The translations under genes and the position numbers were made by a program. Source: an uncultured Pirellula sp. (lineage in GTDB: Bacteria > Planctomycetota > Planctomycetia > Pirellulales > Pirellulaceae). Taken from it: a stretch of 64,000 bases of DNA. How positions within the stretch are numbered: the stretch's first letter is position 1; every line of letters begins with the position of its first letter. Under the pieces are notes generated by a model. It was not told the origin of the DNA, ran no database searches, and saw only the letters and a program-made list of their open reading frames with translations. The stretch lies in contig CAITIE010000104.1 of NCBI GenBank assembly GCA_903892355.1, positions 48,617-112,616 on the forward strand, in the 5' to 3' direction. Below, piece by piece: positions 1 through 8,899 of the stretch.

Positions 1-389
1 ATCGAGATGGACAATTGGACGCCTATGTCACCCACCTAGATCATCCGATCTCGATCCTCAAAAACCATTCGACATCCGATGGGGCTTGGATCTCGATCGA
101 ACTCGTCGGTACCCAGTCAGAACGGGATGCCATCGGGGCACAACTCGAGGTCCGTGTCGGCGAACAACGCTGGATCCATCAACGCTTGGCAGGAAACGGT
201 TTTGAATGCAGCAATGATCCATCGATCTATCTAGGCCTTGGCCGGGTCCAGTCCATTGATGAATTGACCCTCACCTGGCCATCTGGATCTATTTCTCGAT
301 TCCAACACGTTTCTCCCAATCAGCGGTATCGGATCGTGGAGTCGATCGATGAATTGATGGAGGATTCTCTTGAATCCAACCAACGCTGA
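1..389 (+). CDS. ASPIC/UnbV domain protein, C-terminal part (5' end outside window)
   Basis: The reading frame is open from base 3, so the gene enters from the left edge and only its last ~128 codons are seen. The fragment matches the ASPIC/UnbV domain that closes FG-GAP/VCBS-repeat proteins of the CRTAC1 type: a WISIELVGT strand, ERDAIGAQLEV, a GLG turn and a WPSG motif followed by a tail. In this family the domain sits after an integrin-like beta-propeller in large secreted proteins that are very numerous in planctomycetes; substrate or partner is unknown. The stop lies 20 nt inside the next gene, suggesting co-translation. A TTG at base 15 is not a likely start because the frame continues upstream. 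Confidence 0.8.
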   Translation, partial: RDGQLDAYVTHLDHPISILKNHSTSDGAWISIELVGTQSERDAIGAQLEVRVGEQRWIHQRLAGNGFECSNDPSIYLGLGRVQSIDELTLTWPSGSISRFQHVSPNQRYRIVESIDELMEDSLESNQR

Positions 390-1698
390 TTCACGCAAAC
401 CGCCTGCTCGACCTCGCCTCGAGAGCCTCGACCAGTTTCGCGGTTATGCAGTGGCATCGATGGTCGTCGTCAACTTCCTCGGTGCGTTCGCAGTCACTCC
501 GAGGGTCCTAAGACACACCAACGACTACTGCAGTTATGCCGATACGGTCATGCCCCACTTCCTCTTCGCGGTAGGATTTGCTCTCGCGATCGTTTGGGGA
601 CGAACCGCGACATCCGGCGCCGACTCTCAACGCCGTACGCAATGGCGCCTGGTGCGTCGCTCTCTGACGCTTGCCGCCGTAGCATTTCTGCTTTACTTCC
701 CGTGGGGAACAAACAACCTGCCAACGCAGTTTTTCGAATCGAGTTTTTGGTTTTCCGTGTTCAAGCGGGACTGGTTCCAAACACTTACCCACATCGCTGC
801 AACCACGCTTTGGATGCTCCCGATGCTCAAGTGGGGGCCCGTGAAACGCTCCGTTTGGTTAGCCACAAGTATCTTGCTTCACGCATTCCTCTCGGAAATC
901 TTCTATTTCCACTGGGTCCACGCTTCCCCTGGTGGAATCGATGGTGGACCACTCGGATTTCTAACCTGGCTAATCCCAGCCTCCATTGGTCTATGGGCGG
1001 GTGAGGCAATGCAGCGACTCGATCCAAGAACTCTCGAAGCACTACCACTGGCGAGTGCCAAGAAACCCCTTCGAGCAAAATGCCTTTTTGTAGCCTGCGC
1101 TCTCATGCTGCTAGGCTATTCGATGTCATGCTTAACCCGCCACTTTGACAGGAACGACCGTGGAATTGAATCAAGCCAAAAGTTAGCGGAAAGCCCAGTG
1201 CTGGGCTTAGGATTCCCAGCCGACAGCGAGGACAACCACAGCGAGAACAACGACAGCGAGAACAACGACAGCGAGACTAACGACAGCGGCACGCCCCATT
1301 CAAACTCATCCGGTGCGTGGCAACACTTCCTTGCAGAGCCACCCTTCGTCCCACCACCCAGCTATCCCAAGCGTGCTTGGAACTATTGGATGATGAGCCA
1401 GAAGGCGGGGACTTTGTCCTACCAATCCTTTGCAGGTGGACTGTCGCTATTGGTCTTCTTGCTCTTCGACTGGGCCTCTGAACGCATTCGGAGCAGATGG
1501 AACCCACTGACGACGTTGGGACGAAATGCCATCGCATGCTACATCGCCCACGGTTTTTTGATCGATGCGATCTCTTCAGGATGGCTCCAAAAAACATCAC
1601 CAGAATCCCATGTTTTGCTGGGTCTTTTTCTCGTCCTGTCGGCCACCTTCGGGCTCGCAAAGTTCCTGGAATGGCGAGGTATCTTTTTGCGGCTGTAG
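370..1698 (+). CDS. DUF5009 / HGSNAT-like multi-pass membrane acyltransferase
   Basis: A 442-residue polytopic membrane protein. The N-terminal LESLDQFRGYAVASMVVVN resembles the RxxSLDxxRG opening of DUF5009 and heparan-alpha-glucosaminide N-acetyltransferase-like proteins, and it is followed by a hydrophobic helix and about nine more. Family members are thought to pass acetyl groups across the membrane onto sugars; the substrate here is unknown. The start is TTG, 20 nt before the end of the ASPIC/UnbV gene. A hydrophilic loop at residues ~285-307 is built of 15-bp DNA repeats encoding DSENN-type pentapeptides. Convergent with the next gene 23 bp away. The family call is good, the activity is inferred. 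Confidence 0.75.
   Translation: MNPTNADSRKPPARPRLESLDQFRGYAVASMVVVNFLGAFAVTPRVLRHTNDYCSYADTVMPHFLFAVGFALAIVWGRTATSGADSQRRTQWRLVRRSLTLAAVAFLLYFPWGTNNLPTQFFESSFWFSVFKRDWFQTLTHIAATTLWMLPMLKWGPVKRSVWLATSILLHAFLSEIFYFHWVHASPGGIDGGPLGFLTWLIPASIGLWAGEAMQRLDPRTLEALPLASAKKPLRAKCLFVACALMLLGYSMSCLTRHFDRNDRGIESSQKLAESPVLGLGFPADSEDNHSENNDSENNDSETNDSGTPHSNSSGAWQHFLAEPPFVPPPSYPKRAWNYWMMSQKAGTLSYQSFAGGLSLLVFLLFDWASERIRSRWNPLTTLGRNAIACYIAHGFLIDAISSGWLQKTSPESHVLLGLFLVLSATFGLAKFLEWRGIFLRL
1222..1290 (+). repeat. In-frame 15-bp tandem repeat, about 4.5 copies
   Basis: Units 1222-1236, 1237-1251, 1252-1266, 1267-1281 and a partial copy, consensus gacagcgagaacaac, encoding DSENN in an extramembrane loop of the acyltransferase-like protein. 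The period is a multiple of three, so copy-number change would keep the frame. Confidence 0.9.
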
Positions 1699-1721
1699 AC
1701 CCATGCTGTACCGCTAGCGAA

Positions 1722-3032
1722 TCACTGCGACCTTCCAACCGCAAGCATCAACTCAGCGTGCGCTTCATGCCACTCCACCCAACACTTGAGGACCTCCCCT
1801 TCGGCTTGTGCTAATTCCATCCTTGCCGAAATCTGCTCGGCGAGGTTACCACGTGCCTCACTCAATCGCTCCAACTGCAGCATACGTTGCTTCCAAGCGT
1901 CTACCAACGCCCGAGCATTCACCCATCGGAGCGCGGCAGACCGCTTCTTCTCGAATGCGATTTCCACTTCTACGGTTACTTGCTGGCTGCGAGCCGCGAT
2001 CAACGCATCGAGCCAACTCTGCCGACGCTGCAACTCGCCGTCTCTTCCCCAAACCAGGGGCTTGATACAGCTTTTCCATCGGTACTTGCTCTCTAACCCT
2101 TGGGGCAATCCAAGTACCTCGGATGCGTAGCGATCGAACTCCTCGAGATCCCTAGTGCCGATCCTGCATCGAAGTGTATGCAGCAGACGCAGATCCCCAC
2201 GACCACGTATCGCCTCGTTGACATACTCGCAGACATCCATATCGCTTGGAATTAGGTTCGATTCAAACACCGGTGCGTAGACGCAAGCAACCTGAGAACC
2301 GACCAGAAGTGACAACTGCGTACGAAGCTGCCCCAATTTTGACGTCGCCGCCAATCGCTGGCCTTCGACTTGCAAACGCAATCGCAGCAACTGCATGGGG
2401 TCGCTGATTCCTATGCCTTGCTCGACAAGTTTATCCTGGGCGAGTTGTTGGATCTCTAAGTATCGAAGCAAATCATCCTGCAAGGTGATAGCCGCCGAGG
2501 CTGCAGCAATCCCATGATGCAACTGCACAGCACTCGACGCCGCTCGCTCGCGTTCTCTTTGCTCCAATGCACTCGCGATACACTCCTGAAGCCCATTTTC
2601 CGGACGCCTGACGAGCGAGACAATCCAATTCCTCCGCTCAGAATAATCGTTATCGAGTAGACGCTCTGAACGAATCATATTCGCTGCGGTAGCATTCGTT
2701 GCGGCCATGTCGGCAATCTGAGACGCATCGAGTTCCAGCCGTGGGACCACCAGTGCCGGCGGCATCAAGGTCATATCCAAAGTTGCTTGGCCGGCCAGAT
2801 CCAAGCTAGATACAGGTTGCACCGCATTTGAAACCGATGGGCCTATGCTGTCTTCCTCGATCCCTCCACCCTCGGCCGACTTCAATCCGCTAGCAAATAG
2901 GAACGCAGTGAACAACAACGTCGAATACACGGGTGCGAGGTTCATCCAGACGGATTGGCAAGAGAGCCCCTGGCTCGCGAACAACTCGCAAGTTTTCGTG
3001 GTGAGCAAATTCCCACACCTCGGGTGTCGCAT
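1722..3032 (-). CDS. TolC-like outer-membrane efflux / coiled-coil protein
   Basis: Up to 436 residues. Two long helical segments (around residues 155-250 and 330-434) rich in Ala, Gln, Arg and Leu carry the TolC-type pattern in which a helix ends in 'L..LVG' and 'LMLAVGRS', as in the two structural repeats of outer-membrane efflux proteins. A hydrophobic signal-like segment (MNLAPVYSTLLFTAFLFASG) begins at internal Met30, so translation may start at 2945 and give a 407-residue secreted protein; the upstream start at 3032 has a weak GAGG-like site. No adjacent MFP or RND gene is present; the RND system at 41-45 kb lacks its own outer-membrane gene, so a partnership is possible but unproven. 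Confidence 0.5.
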   Translation of the reverse strand: MRHPRCGNLLTTKTCELFASQGLSCQSVWMNLAPVYSTLLFTAFLFASGLKSAEGGGIEEDSIGPSVSNAVQPVSSLDLAGQATLDMTLMPPALVVPRLELDASQIADMAATNATAANMIRSERLLDNDYSERRNWIVSLVRRPENGLQECIASALEQRERERAASSAVQLHHGIAAASAAITLQDDLLRYLEIQQLAQDKLVEQGIGISDPMQLLRLRLQVEGQRLAATSKLGQLRTQLSLLVGSQVACVYAPVFESNLIPSDMDVCEYVNEAIRGRGDLRLLHTLRCRIGTRDLEEFDRYASEVLGLPQGLESKYRWKSCIKPLVWGRDGELQRRQSWLDALIAARSQQVTVEVEIAFEKKRSAALRWVNARALVDAWKQRMLQLERLSEARGNLAEQISARMELAQAEGEVLKCWVEWHEAHAELMLAVGRSQ

Positions 3033-3335
3033 GGAACCTCGGCGGACAGACCTTCAACGCTAGCATTTATAACGATCATGACGGATCCACTGCTGGGATC
3101 GATTGTTTGACACCCCGCACTGAACGAATCCACCAGAAATGCGGGACGTGCGAGTTAGGTAAAAGATGCGGGCGCGGCATCAGATCTGCGGGGGCAAACA
3201 CAGCCGATCCCACAAGAGGTCTCTAACCGATTTCTAAGACGGTGCCGCTAGGCGATTGCGGTGAAGCCGCTAGGCGATTACGGTGAAGCCGCTAAGCGAT
3301 TACGGTGAAGCCGCTAAGCGATTACGGTGAAGCCG
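3033..3335. other. Intergenic region with a 22-bp tandem array
   Basis: About 300 bp between the purD stop and the start of the TolC-like gene, both on the minus strand. The purD-proximal third is the tandem array described separately. In the rest I see no gene or clear terminator. Confidence 0.7.
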
Positions 3336-3342
3336 CTAGGCG
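3244..3342 (-). repeat. 22-bp tandem array copying the purD stop codon
   Basis: Four full 22-bp units (3244-3265, 3266-3287, 3288-3309, 3310-3331) plus an 11-bp partial unit 3332-3342 that lies on the purD stop codon. On the minus strand the gene end CGCCTAGCGGC recurs in every unit, so TAG appears at 3338, 3316, 3294, 3272 and 3250 (first base). A 22-bp period shifts frame by one each time, giving TAG in all three frames. Confidence 0.92.
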
Positions 3343-4652
3343 TTGGCTGCCATCTTTTCGATATACATAGCGGCTTTGTCGCTGATATCTTTGCGGCACC
3401 ACGCACCCGGCCAGCGAATGGCTTGCACCCCTTTGTACGCTTGGAGCTTTGCATTGGCGAGACTAGCGCCGATGGCGGTGACTCCCAAAACACGACCACC
3501 ATGGGTGAGCACCTTGCCATCCTGCATTTTGGTACCTGCGTGAAATACCTTCACATCGGAAACTTCGGCGGCGGCATCCAAACCGGTGATCTCTTCGCCG
3601 GTACGATATTCGCCAGGGTAACCCGCGCTGGCCATGACCACACAAATCGATGGGCGAGGATCCCAGCGGGGGGGCTCGATCTCATCGAGCCGCCCATCGA
3701 CGGTCGCTTCCAACAGATCGAGCAAATCGCTTTGCAGTCGCATCAACAACGGTTGGCACTCGGGATCCCCGAAGCGAACGTTGTACTCGAGTACTTTAGG
3801 CCCCGTCTGTGTCAACATAAGTCCAGCGTACAAAACTCCCTTGAAGGGCTTGCGATTCCTCTTCATCGTGTGAATCGAAGGGACCAAAATTTTGTCTTGA
3901 ATGGTCTCCAACAGTTCCTCGGTCATGATCGGCGTCGGCGAATAAGCTCCCATACCGCCGGTATTGGGACCTGTATCACCATCATAGGCCGCCTTGTGGT
4001 CCTGGGCAGCAGGCAACGGCACGATGGTGCGACCGTCGGTGATCGCCAGAACGCTCACTTCGGGACCCTCGAGACGTTCCTCAATCACCATTTGCAAACC
4101 GGCCTTGCCAAACTCGCTCTTGCGTCCAATACGGTCAATGGCATCCAGAACCTCTTCCCGTCGCGAGCAGACGATCACCCCTTTACCACTTGCCAATCCA
4201 TCTGCTTTCACCACCAGAGGCGTTCGGTCCCGATCATTGGGATAGCGAGCCTTCACATAACGCATGGCGCTATCCGCATCGCGAAAAACCTGATAATCCG
4301 CCGTTGGAACATCCGCTTGCCGCAACAACAATTTGCAGAAGACCTTGCTCGATTCAAGCTGTGCAGCCGCACGGGAAGGCCCAAATGCTCGGATCTTCTC
4401 GCTCGCCAGCGCGTCGACAAGTCCCAGAGACAATGGCAATTCAGGACCAACAACGACCAAGTCGACTTTCTCTTTCTTCGCGAATTGCACCAAGCCCTTG
4501 ATGTCGTCCGCTGCGATCGAAACATTCTCCCCTTCTTGGGCTGTCCCCGCGTTCCCCGGAGCGATCCACAACCGCTTCATTCGAGGGCTCTGGCTCAACC
4601 GCCAAGCCAACGCGTGTTCCCGACCACCATTTCCGACAACCAAAACTCTCAT
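3336..4652 (-). CDS. purD: Phosphoribosylamine--glycine ligase
   Basis: ATP-grasp ligase of de novo purine synthesis: 5-phosphoribosylamine + glycine + ATP gives GAR. The start is set at 4652, where MRVLVVGNGGREHALAW gives the canonical PurD N-terminus with its GNGGREHA nucleotide/PRA loop; a longer frame to 4727 adds 25 residues unlike the family. Also visible are the ATP-grasp core, PNTGGMGAYSP and LEYNVRFGDPECQ, all diagnostic. The length of 438 residues is normal. It is a lone gene with no other pur genes beside it, divergent from a cytochrome c gene. Its last codon and stop are part of a 22-bp tandem array. Confidence 0.97.
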   Translation of the reverse strand: MRVLVVGNGGREHALAWRLSQSPRMKRLWIAPGNAGTAQEGENVSIAADDIKGLVQFAKKEKVDLVVVGPELPLSLGLVDALASEKIRAFGPSRAAAQLESSKVFCKLLLRQADVPTADYQVFRDADSAMRYVKARYPNDRDRTPLVVKADGLASGKGVIVCSRREEVLDAIDRIGRKSEFGKAGLQMVIEERLEGPEVSVLAITDGRTIVPLPAAQDHKAAYDGDTGPNTGGMGAYSPTPIMTEELLETIQDKILVPSIHTMKRNRKPFKGVLYAGLMLTQTGPKVLEYNVRFGDPECQPLLMRLQSDLLDLLEATVDGRLDEIEPPRWDPRPSICVVMASAGYPGEYRTGEEITGLDAAAEVSDVKVFHAGTKMQDGKVLTHGGRVLGVTAIGASLANAKLQAYKGVQAIRWPGAWCRKDISDKAAMYIEKMAANA

Positions 4653-5058
4653 GAATATTCCTGATGCTACTTGGTTCTGCAGAACCCAAACCGAGTCGAC
4701 TCGTACAACCGAGACGTGAGACTCCACGTTTTCGCGTTGCGCATTTTAAGCATTTCGCGGTTCCTCTAAAGGTCCAAAATTGCAGATCGGGAGTCGGTTC
4801 CCAGGCGTTCGCCGAGGCCTCGGTTCTTGATCCGCATCTAAATCTTGGTTGAAATGAGGGCGTTTTTCCATGCCGGTGACGGTCGCGACGGTTTCGACCT
4901 CCCAAACGACTTTTCACCTCGCTACCATGACTTGAGGTATTCGAGGGTGGTGCTTGCCTAACACTGGGCAAATGCCGTCGACTAACCCTGATGAATCGCA
5001 ACGCCAACTCCCGGATAACCCCGAGGATTCAGGTTGAAAAACCAGAGCTCCCCTATCG
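4653..5058. other. Divergent intergenic region (purD / cytochrome c)
   Basis: About 406 bp separating divergent genes; it must hold the promoters of both. I see no recognisable operator, RNA structure or additional gene. Confidence 0.6.
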
Positions 5059-6648
5059 ATGACGCAATTACGTTTCCGAATCCAAAGATCATCAACCCGC
5101 AACTCCCTTCGAGCGACGGTGGCTCAAACGTTCGCGTACGCCGCACGCGTCATGGCGACCTGTTGCTTTTTCGCGACCCCGTTATCCCTCGCCCAAGACG
5201 CAACCAGCCCGCCCACCGAAGCCGAAGAAGCAATCGCTTCGATCCAAGATCGAATCAAGAACCGAGACGTTTTTCGCGCTAGCATTGAAAATCAATTCCA
5301 GAGGCTCTTCGAAGGAATGTCGCCCGAAGCGAAATCGGGCTACAGGCACTTAGTGGGCTCGGTTTATCTACCTTCCGATTTTGATGAAGGGGTCCTCAAA
5401 GAACTCGACAAGATCGAACATCGCTGGCCATTCCTGGACGTACCACTCGAGGAAAACGCTCGTACCTCAACGTGGCTTGCTCATGGACTTGCTCCCAGGC
5501 CCGACGATCCAGGCAAACCCCTGCAGTACGTTGTCACTCGCGATGGCAAGTACGTCATGAATTGTTTCGCTTGCCATGGCGGAAACCTGTTCGGTGCAAC
5601 TTACCCGGGCGCACCCAACACCACGTACGCTCTCGAATCGCTGACCGAAAAGGTCAGGAAGGCCAAACTAAAACTCCGAAAGCCGATGGCGCACATGGAC
5701 GTTGGATCCCTGGTGATGCCCTTGGGTACCACCAACGGATCCAGCAACGCGGTCATGTTCGGCATCGCTTTGATGAATTACCGAGATAAAGATCTCAATA
5801 TCCACACCAACCGATTACCCGCCGCGATGACCCATCATGACATGGAAGCTCCCCCATGGTGGCATTTCTATCGCAAACACCACATCTACATCGACGGCTT
5901 TGCGGAAAAGGGGCACAAGGGACTCATGCAGTTCATGTTGGTCCGACAAAATGGTCCCGAGAAGTTTCGAAAATGGGAATCGGATTTCCGAGACGTGTTC
6001 GCCTTCCTCTCCGAACTGCGACCTCCCAAATACCCAATGCCCATCGATCAAGAAAAAGCACTCCAAGGACAAGCTATCTTCAACGAGCATTGCGCGCGTT
6101 GCCACGGGACGTATGTCAACAAGTCGGTGATGGCGACTGACACCATCGTTGCCGCGGCCAAACACGGGGATTTTCTCGGAGATGATTATCCCGAGATCCT
6201 CGTCGACATCGACGACGTGGGTACAGATCGTGTGCGACTCGACTCACTCACACCTCAGCATCGTCGCAGCTATGGCGAGAGCTGGTTCGCCAACTATGGC
6301 AAGCAAGAAACCATCGCGGAAGTCGATGGTTACGTCGCCCCGCCCCTCGACGGCATTTGGGCTTCAGCGCCGTACCTCCACAATGGAAGTGTTCCCACAC
6401 TCTGGCATTTACTACACCCGACAGAGAGACCAAAAGTATGGAGGCGAATCGCACTCGCCCTCGACGAAAAATCGATTGGCCTGGTGGTTGAGGAACTGGA
6501 CGAAGTCCCCAATGGGCTACGCCCGAGCGATCGCCGATGGTACTTCGACACCAGCAATCCGGGGAAATCAGCAGCGGGACACGACTACCCCAATGAACTC
6601 TCCGAGACGGAAAAAGAGCTTTTGCTCGAGTACTTGAAGTCTATTTAG
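5059..6648 (+). CDS. Secreted diheme c-type cytochrome
   Basis: 529 residues. Two heme-c attachment motifs are visible, CFACH at residues 169-173 and CARCH at 345-349, the second in a typical mono-heme cytochrome c domain (GQAIFNEHCARCHGTY, with a later YLHNGSVPTLWHLL stretch that resembles the distal part of diheme peroxidase/thiol-oxidase-like proteins). A basic n-region and the hydrophobic VMATCCFFATPLSLAQ suggest a signal peptide cleaved near residue 46; a shorter start at Met32 (5152) is possible. It would work in the periplasm in electron transfer or as an oxidoreductase; the partner is not encoded nearby. Confidence 0.8.
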   Translation: MTQLRFRIQRSSTRNSLRATVAQTFAYAARVMATCCFFATPLSLAQDATSPPTEAEEAIASIQDRIKNRDVFRASIENQFQRLFEGMSPEAKSGYRHLVGSVYLPSDFDEGVLKELDKIEHRWPFLDVPLEENARTSTWLAHGLAPRPDDPGKPLQYVVTRDGKYVMNCFACHGGNLFGATYPGAPNTTYALESLTEKVRKAKLKLRKPMAHMDVGSLVMPLGTTNGSSNAVMFGIALMNYRDKDLNIHTNRLPAAMTHHDMEAPPWWHFYRKHHIYIDGFAEKGHKGLMQFMLVRQNGPEKFRKWESDFRDVFAFLSELRPPKYPMPIDQEKALQGQAIFNEHCARCHGTYVNKSVMATDTIVAAAKHGDFLGDDYPEILVDIDDVGTDRVRLDSLTPQHRRSYGESWFANYGKQETIAEVDGYVAPPLDGIWASAPYLHNGSVPTLWHLLHPTERPKVWRRIALALDEKSIGLVVEELDEVPNGLRPSDRRWYFDTSNPGKSAAGHDYPNELSETEKELLLEYLKSI

Positions 6649-6665
6649 CACCGTGTCGATACAGC

Positions 6666-7706
6666 TCAACCCGTCGGCATACGGTTGGGAATCTGGTCGC
6701 TCTTTGGAATCTGGCGACTCCAGATCGCCGCCAAAATAGAACCAGAGACGTTCATGACCGGCGCAAACAACGCCGGTGCAATCGCAGCAGCATCTTTCTT
6801 TAATACTTCCGTCGCCAGGCTCGCTGCCATACCTCCATTTTGCAACCCGACCTCAATCGCAACAGTACGGCAATCCTGCTCGGCCAAACCACACAGTCGG
6901 CTCCCCCAATACCCTAGTAAGTAACCCAACAAATTGTGCACGGTCACGCCGATCATCAGCACAAATCCAACCTGCAAAATCAACGCTTGCGAATTGGCTG
7001 CGATCAAACCGCAAATCATGCAGATCGCGATCATCGACGTCGCCGCGAGAATCTTCTCCGCAAGCGAAGCATTCACTTTGGCCTTCACCAATACCCAGTT
7101 CACCGCGATCCCTACCACCACTGGCGCCACCACGGTCGTCAAGATACTTCGAAACATTCCTTGATAATCGACGTCCACCGACTGCCCTGCGTACAGGTAG
7201 ACCATGAGTGGCGTCATGATTGGAGCAGCGAGGGTCGAACACGCAGTCATCGTGACCGACAACGCGACATTGCCTCTGGCTAAGTACGTAATCACATTCG
7301 ACGAGATCCCGCCAGGACTTGCTCCGAGCAACACCATGCCCAACATCAATTCAGGAGGAAGTCCCAAAGCCAACGAGATGCTCCACCCTAAAAAGGGCAT
7401 CACCGAGAATTGCAATACGAATCCAACAAGGACAGCTATCGGCATCTTGAGAACGCGGACAAAATCCGCGATGGTCAACGTAGCCCCCATCCCAAACATC
7501 GCTATCTGAAGTAACAAGGTTAAAAAAACCCCATACTTCATCGGCAGAATACCGAGGAAAAAATTGGGATAGAGCAACGCCGCCAGCACCGCAGCGCATA
7601 CCCACGACGCAAACGCGTAGGTTCGCGTTTTCGGAGAGATCGCAATCGCCGTTGCTGCGACCCAAACCAAAAGCATTAAGGCAAACCCAAGCGGGATTTC
7701 GTTCAC
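6666..7706 (-). CDS. Bile acid:sodium symporter family (SBF) transporter
   Basis: 346-residue membrane protein with about ten hydrophobic segments. Motifs typical of the SBF/ASBT fold are visible: a GASPGGISSNVITYLARGN helix break and EVGLQNGGMAASLA, the two crossed-helix regions that bind Na+ and substrate. Bacterial members carry organic anions such as sterol acids, pantoate or sulfonated compounds; the substrate here is unknown. The GTG start overlaps the ruvA stop (GTGA), so it is probably translated from the ruvC-ruvA message. That pairing is odd because ruvB usually follows ruvA. Confidence 0.88.
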   Translation of the reverse strand: MNEIPLGFALMLLVWVAATAIAISPKTRTYAFASWVCAAVLAALLYPNFFLGILPMKYGVFLTLLLQIAMFGMGATLTIADFVRVLKMPIAVLVGFVLQFSVMPFLGWSISLALGLPPELMLGMVLLGASPGGISSNVITYLARGNVALSVTMTACSTLAAPIMTPLMVYLYAGQSVDVDYQGMFRSILTTVVAPVVVGIAVNWVLVKAKVNASLAEKILAATSMIAICMICGLIAANSQALILQVGFVLMIGVTVHNLLGYLLGYWGSRLCGLAEQDCRTVAIEVGLQNGGMAASLATEVLKKDAAAIAPALFAPVMNVSGSILAAIWSRQIPKSDQIPNRMPTG

Positions 7707-8341
7707 GAAGTCACCTGTCCCGTTTGCCGCTGATAGATGGCTTGGATCATCGCCTCCGAATCCTTGTGCTTCTTTCCACCCGCGAGGACTTGCTCGATCA
7801 ATTTCCTTGCATCTGCTTCGCTATGCCCCAACACAATAAGAGCCTGGAACGTTTCGTCGACAACGCCAGGTTTCTGCAAATCCGCACCGGGGGCATCGCG
7901 TCGGACGAGCAATGCAAATCGAGGCATCTTTCGTCGCAATGTTGCAATGATTTTCTCCGCCGTCGCAGGTCCAACCCCAGGCAAACCCGACAGCCCTTTC
8001 GCGTCCTGCTGCTCGATAAGTACCGCAGTGTCTTGGACGGGGCGGGTCATGGCGCGCAGTGCTTTTTTCACGCCAACACCATCCACCGAACAGAAGAGCT
8101 CGAAAAAGTCTCGTTCCGCAGTCGACAAAAAACCTACTAGCTTCGGAACCAACCGACTACCCTGCGCAGCATTGCCTTCGATGTAATGTATCGTGTGCAG
8201 TGAGATGGACTTCCCTATCTCACCTTGCAACTGCCTTCGAGTAAATTCGGGAATGGCGACCTCATACTCAAATGGAGGAATCGACAGCGTTGCCGTATCA
8301 TCCGTCAGCGACAACAGCAATCCATTAATTTTTGTGATCAA
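7703..8341 (-). CDS. ruvA: Holliday junction branch migration protein RuvA
   Basis: RuvA binds four-way junctions as a tetramer and loads RuvB helicase. The start is TTG at 8341: it gives the canonical N-terminus MITKINGLL, has AAGGA seven bases upstream, and overlaps the ruvC stop as TTGA. A longer in-frame extension to 8401 lies inside ruvC and is unlikely. Domain I (OB fold, residues ~1-65), the helix-hairpin-helix repeats (VDGVGVKKALRAM; LSGLPGVGPATAEKIIATL) and a C-terminal RuvB-binding domain are all seen in 212 residues. No ruvB lies next to it in this window. Confidence 0.95.
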   Translation of the reverse strand: MITKINGLLLSLTDDTATLSIPPFEYEVAIPEFTRRQLQGEIGKSISLHTIHYIEGNAAQGSRLVPKLVGFLSTAERDFFELFCSVDGVGVKKALRAMTRPVQDTAVLIEQQDAKGLSGLPGVGPATAEKIIATLRRKMPRFALLVRRDAPGADLQKPGVVDETFQALIVLGHSEADARKLIEQVLAGGKKHKDSEAMIQAIYQRQTGQVTS

Positions 8342-8877
8342 GACTTCTTCCTTTGAGATTGAAACAGTTGGTTTGCAGGACCAGTTGAAAAGAGATGGCA
8401 CAACCCGATCGCCAATGCATCGGCGACGTCCGGAGGGTCGGGCGGGGCGGCAAGCCCCAGTTGCAATTGGATCGCATGCTGCATCTGCGATTTTGGTGCC
8501 CGACCGTTGCCGGTCAGCAGTCGCTTGACTTTCGTCGCTTCATAGGAATGAACCTCCAAGCCTGCGTTCGCCGCAGCCAAGCATAACACGCCGCGTGCGT
8601 GCCCCATCAAAATCGCGGTTCGGGGGCGCTCGTAATGCGAATACAACTGCTCGATCGCAACCGCCCGAATCGGAAAACTTCCTAGGATCTCAACGACACC
8701 CTCGAAGAGTTCCTTGAGTCGATCGGCAAGCGGACGACCTCGCGCAATCCGAATGATTCCAGCCTCGACCAACGTTGGTCGACCGGTTCGAGTTGAAAGA
8801 ACTCCGTAACCGGTTATCCCTAACCCAGGATCTAAACCAAGCACCATTCCTTCGGACGTCGTCTCATTCGTTGGCAT
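8338..8877 (-). CDS. ruvC: Crossover junction endodeoxyribonuclease RuvC
   Basis: 179 residues, the usual length. RNase H-fold resolvase that nicks Holliday junctions symmetrically. Catalytic carboxylates are visible in LGLDPG (first Asp), AIEQLY (Glu) and PPDVADALAIGL (final Asp pair); HARGVLCLAAA and YEATKVKRLLTGNGRAPKSQMQ are also typical. First gene of a minus-strand run with ruvA and an SBF transporter, linked by a four-base TTGA overlap. Confidence 0.97.
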   Translation of the reverse strand: MPTNETTSEGMVLGLDPGLGITGYGVLSTRTGRPTLVEAGIIRIARGRPLADRLKELFEGVVEILGSFPIRAVAIEQLYSHYERPRTAILMGHARGVLCLAAANAGLEVHSYEATKVKRLLTGNGRAPKSQMQHAIQLQLGLAAPPDPPDVADALAIGLCHLFSTGPANQLFQSQRKKS

Positions 8878-8899
8878 TTCCGTATCACCCTAACAAAGG

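Noticed and set aside
3327..4664. 445-codon plus-strand frame opposite purD
   Set aside because: Antisense shadow of a certain gene.
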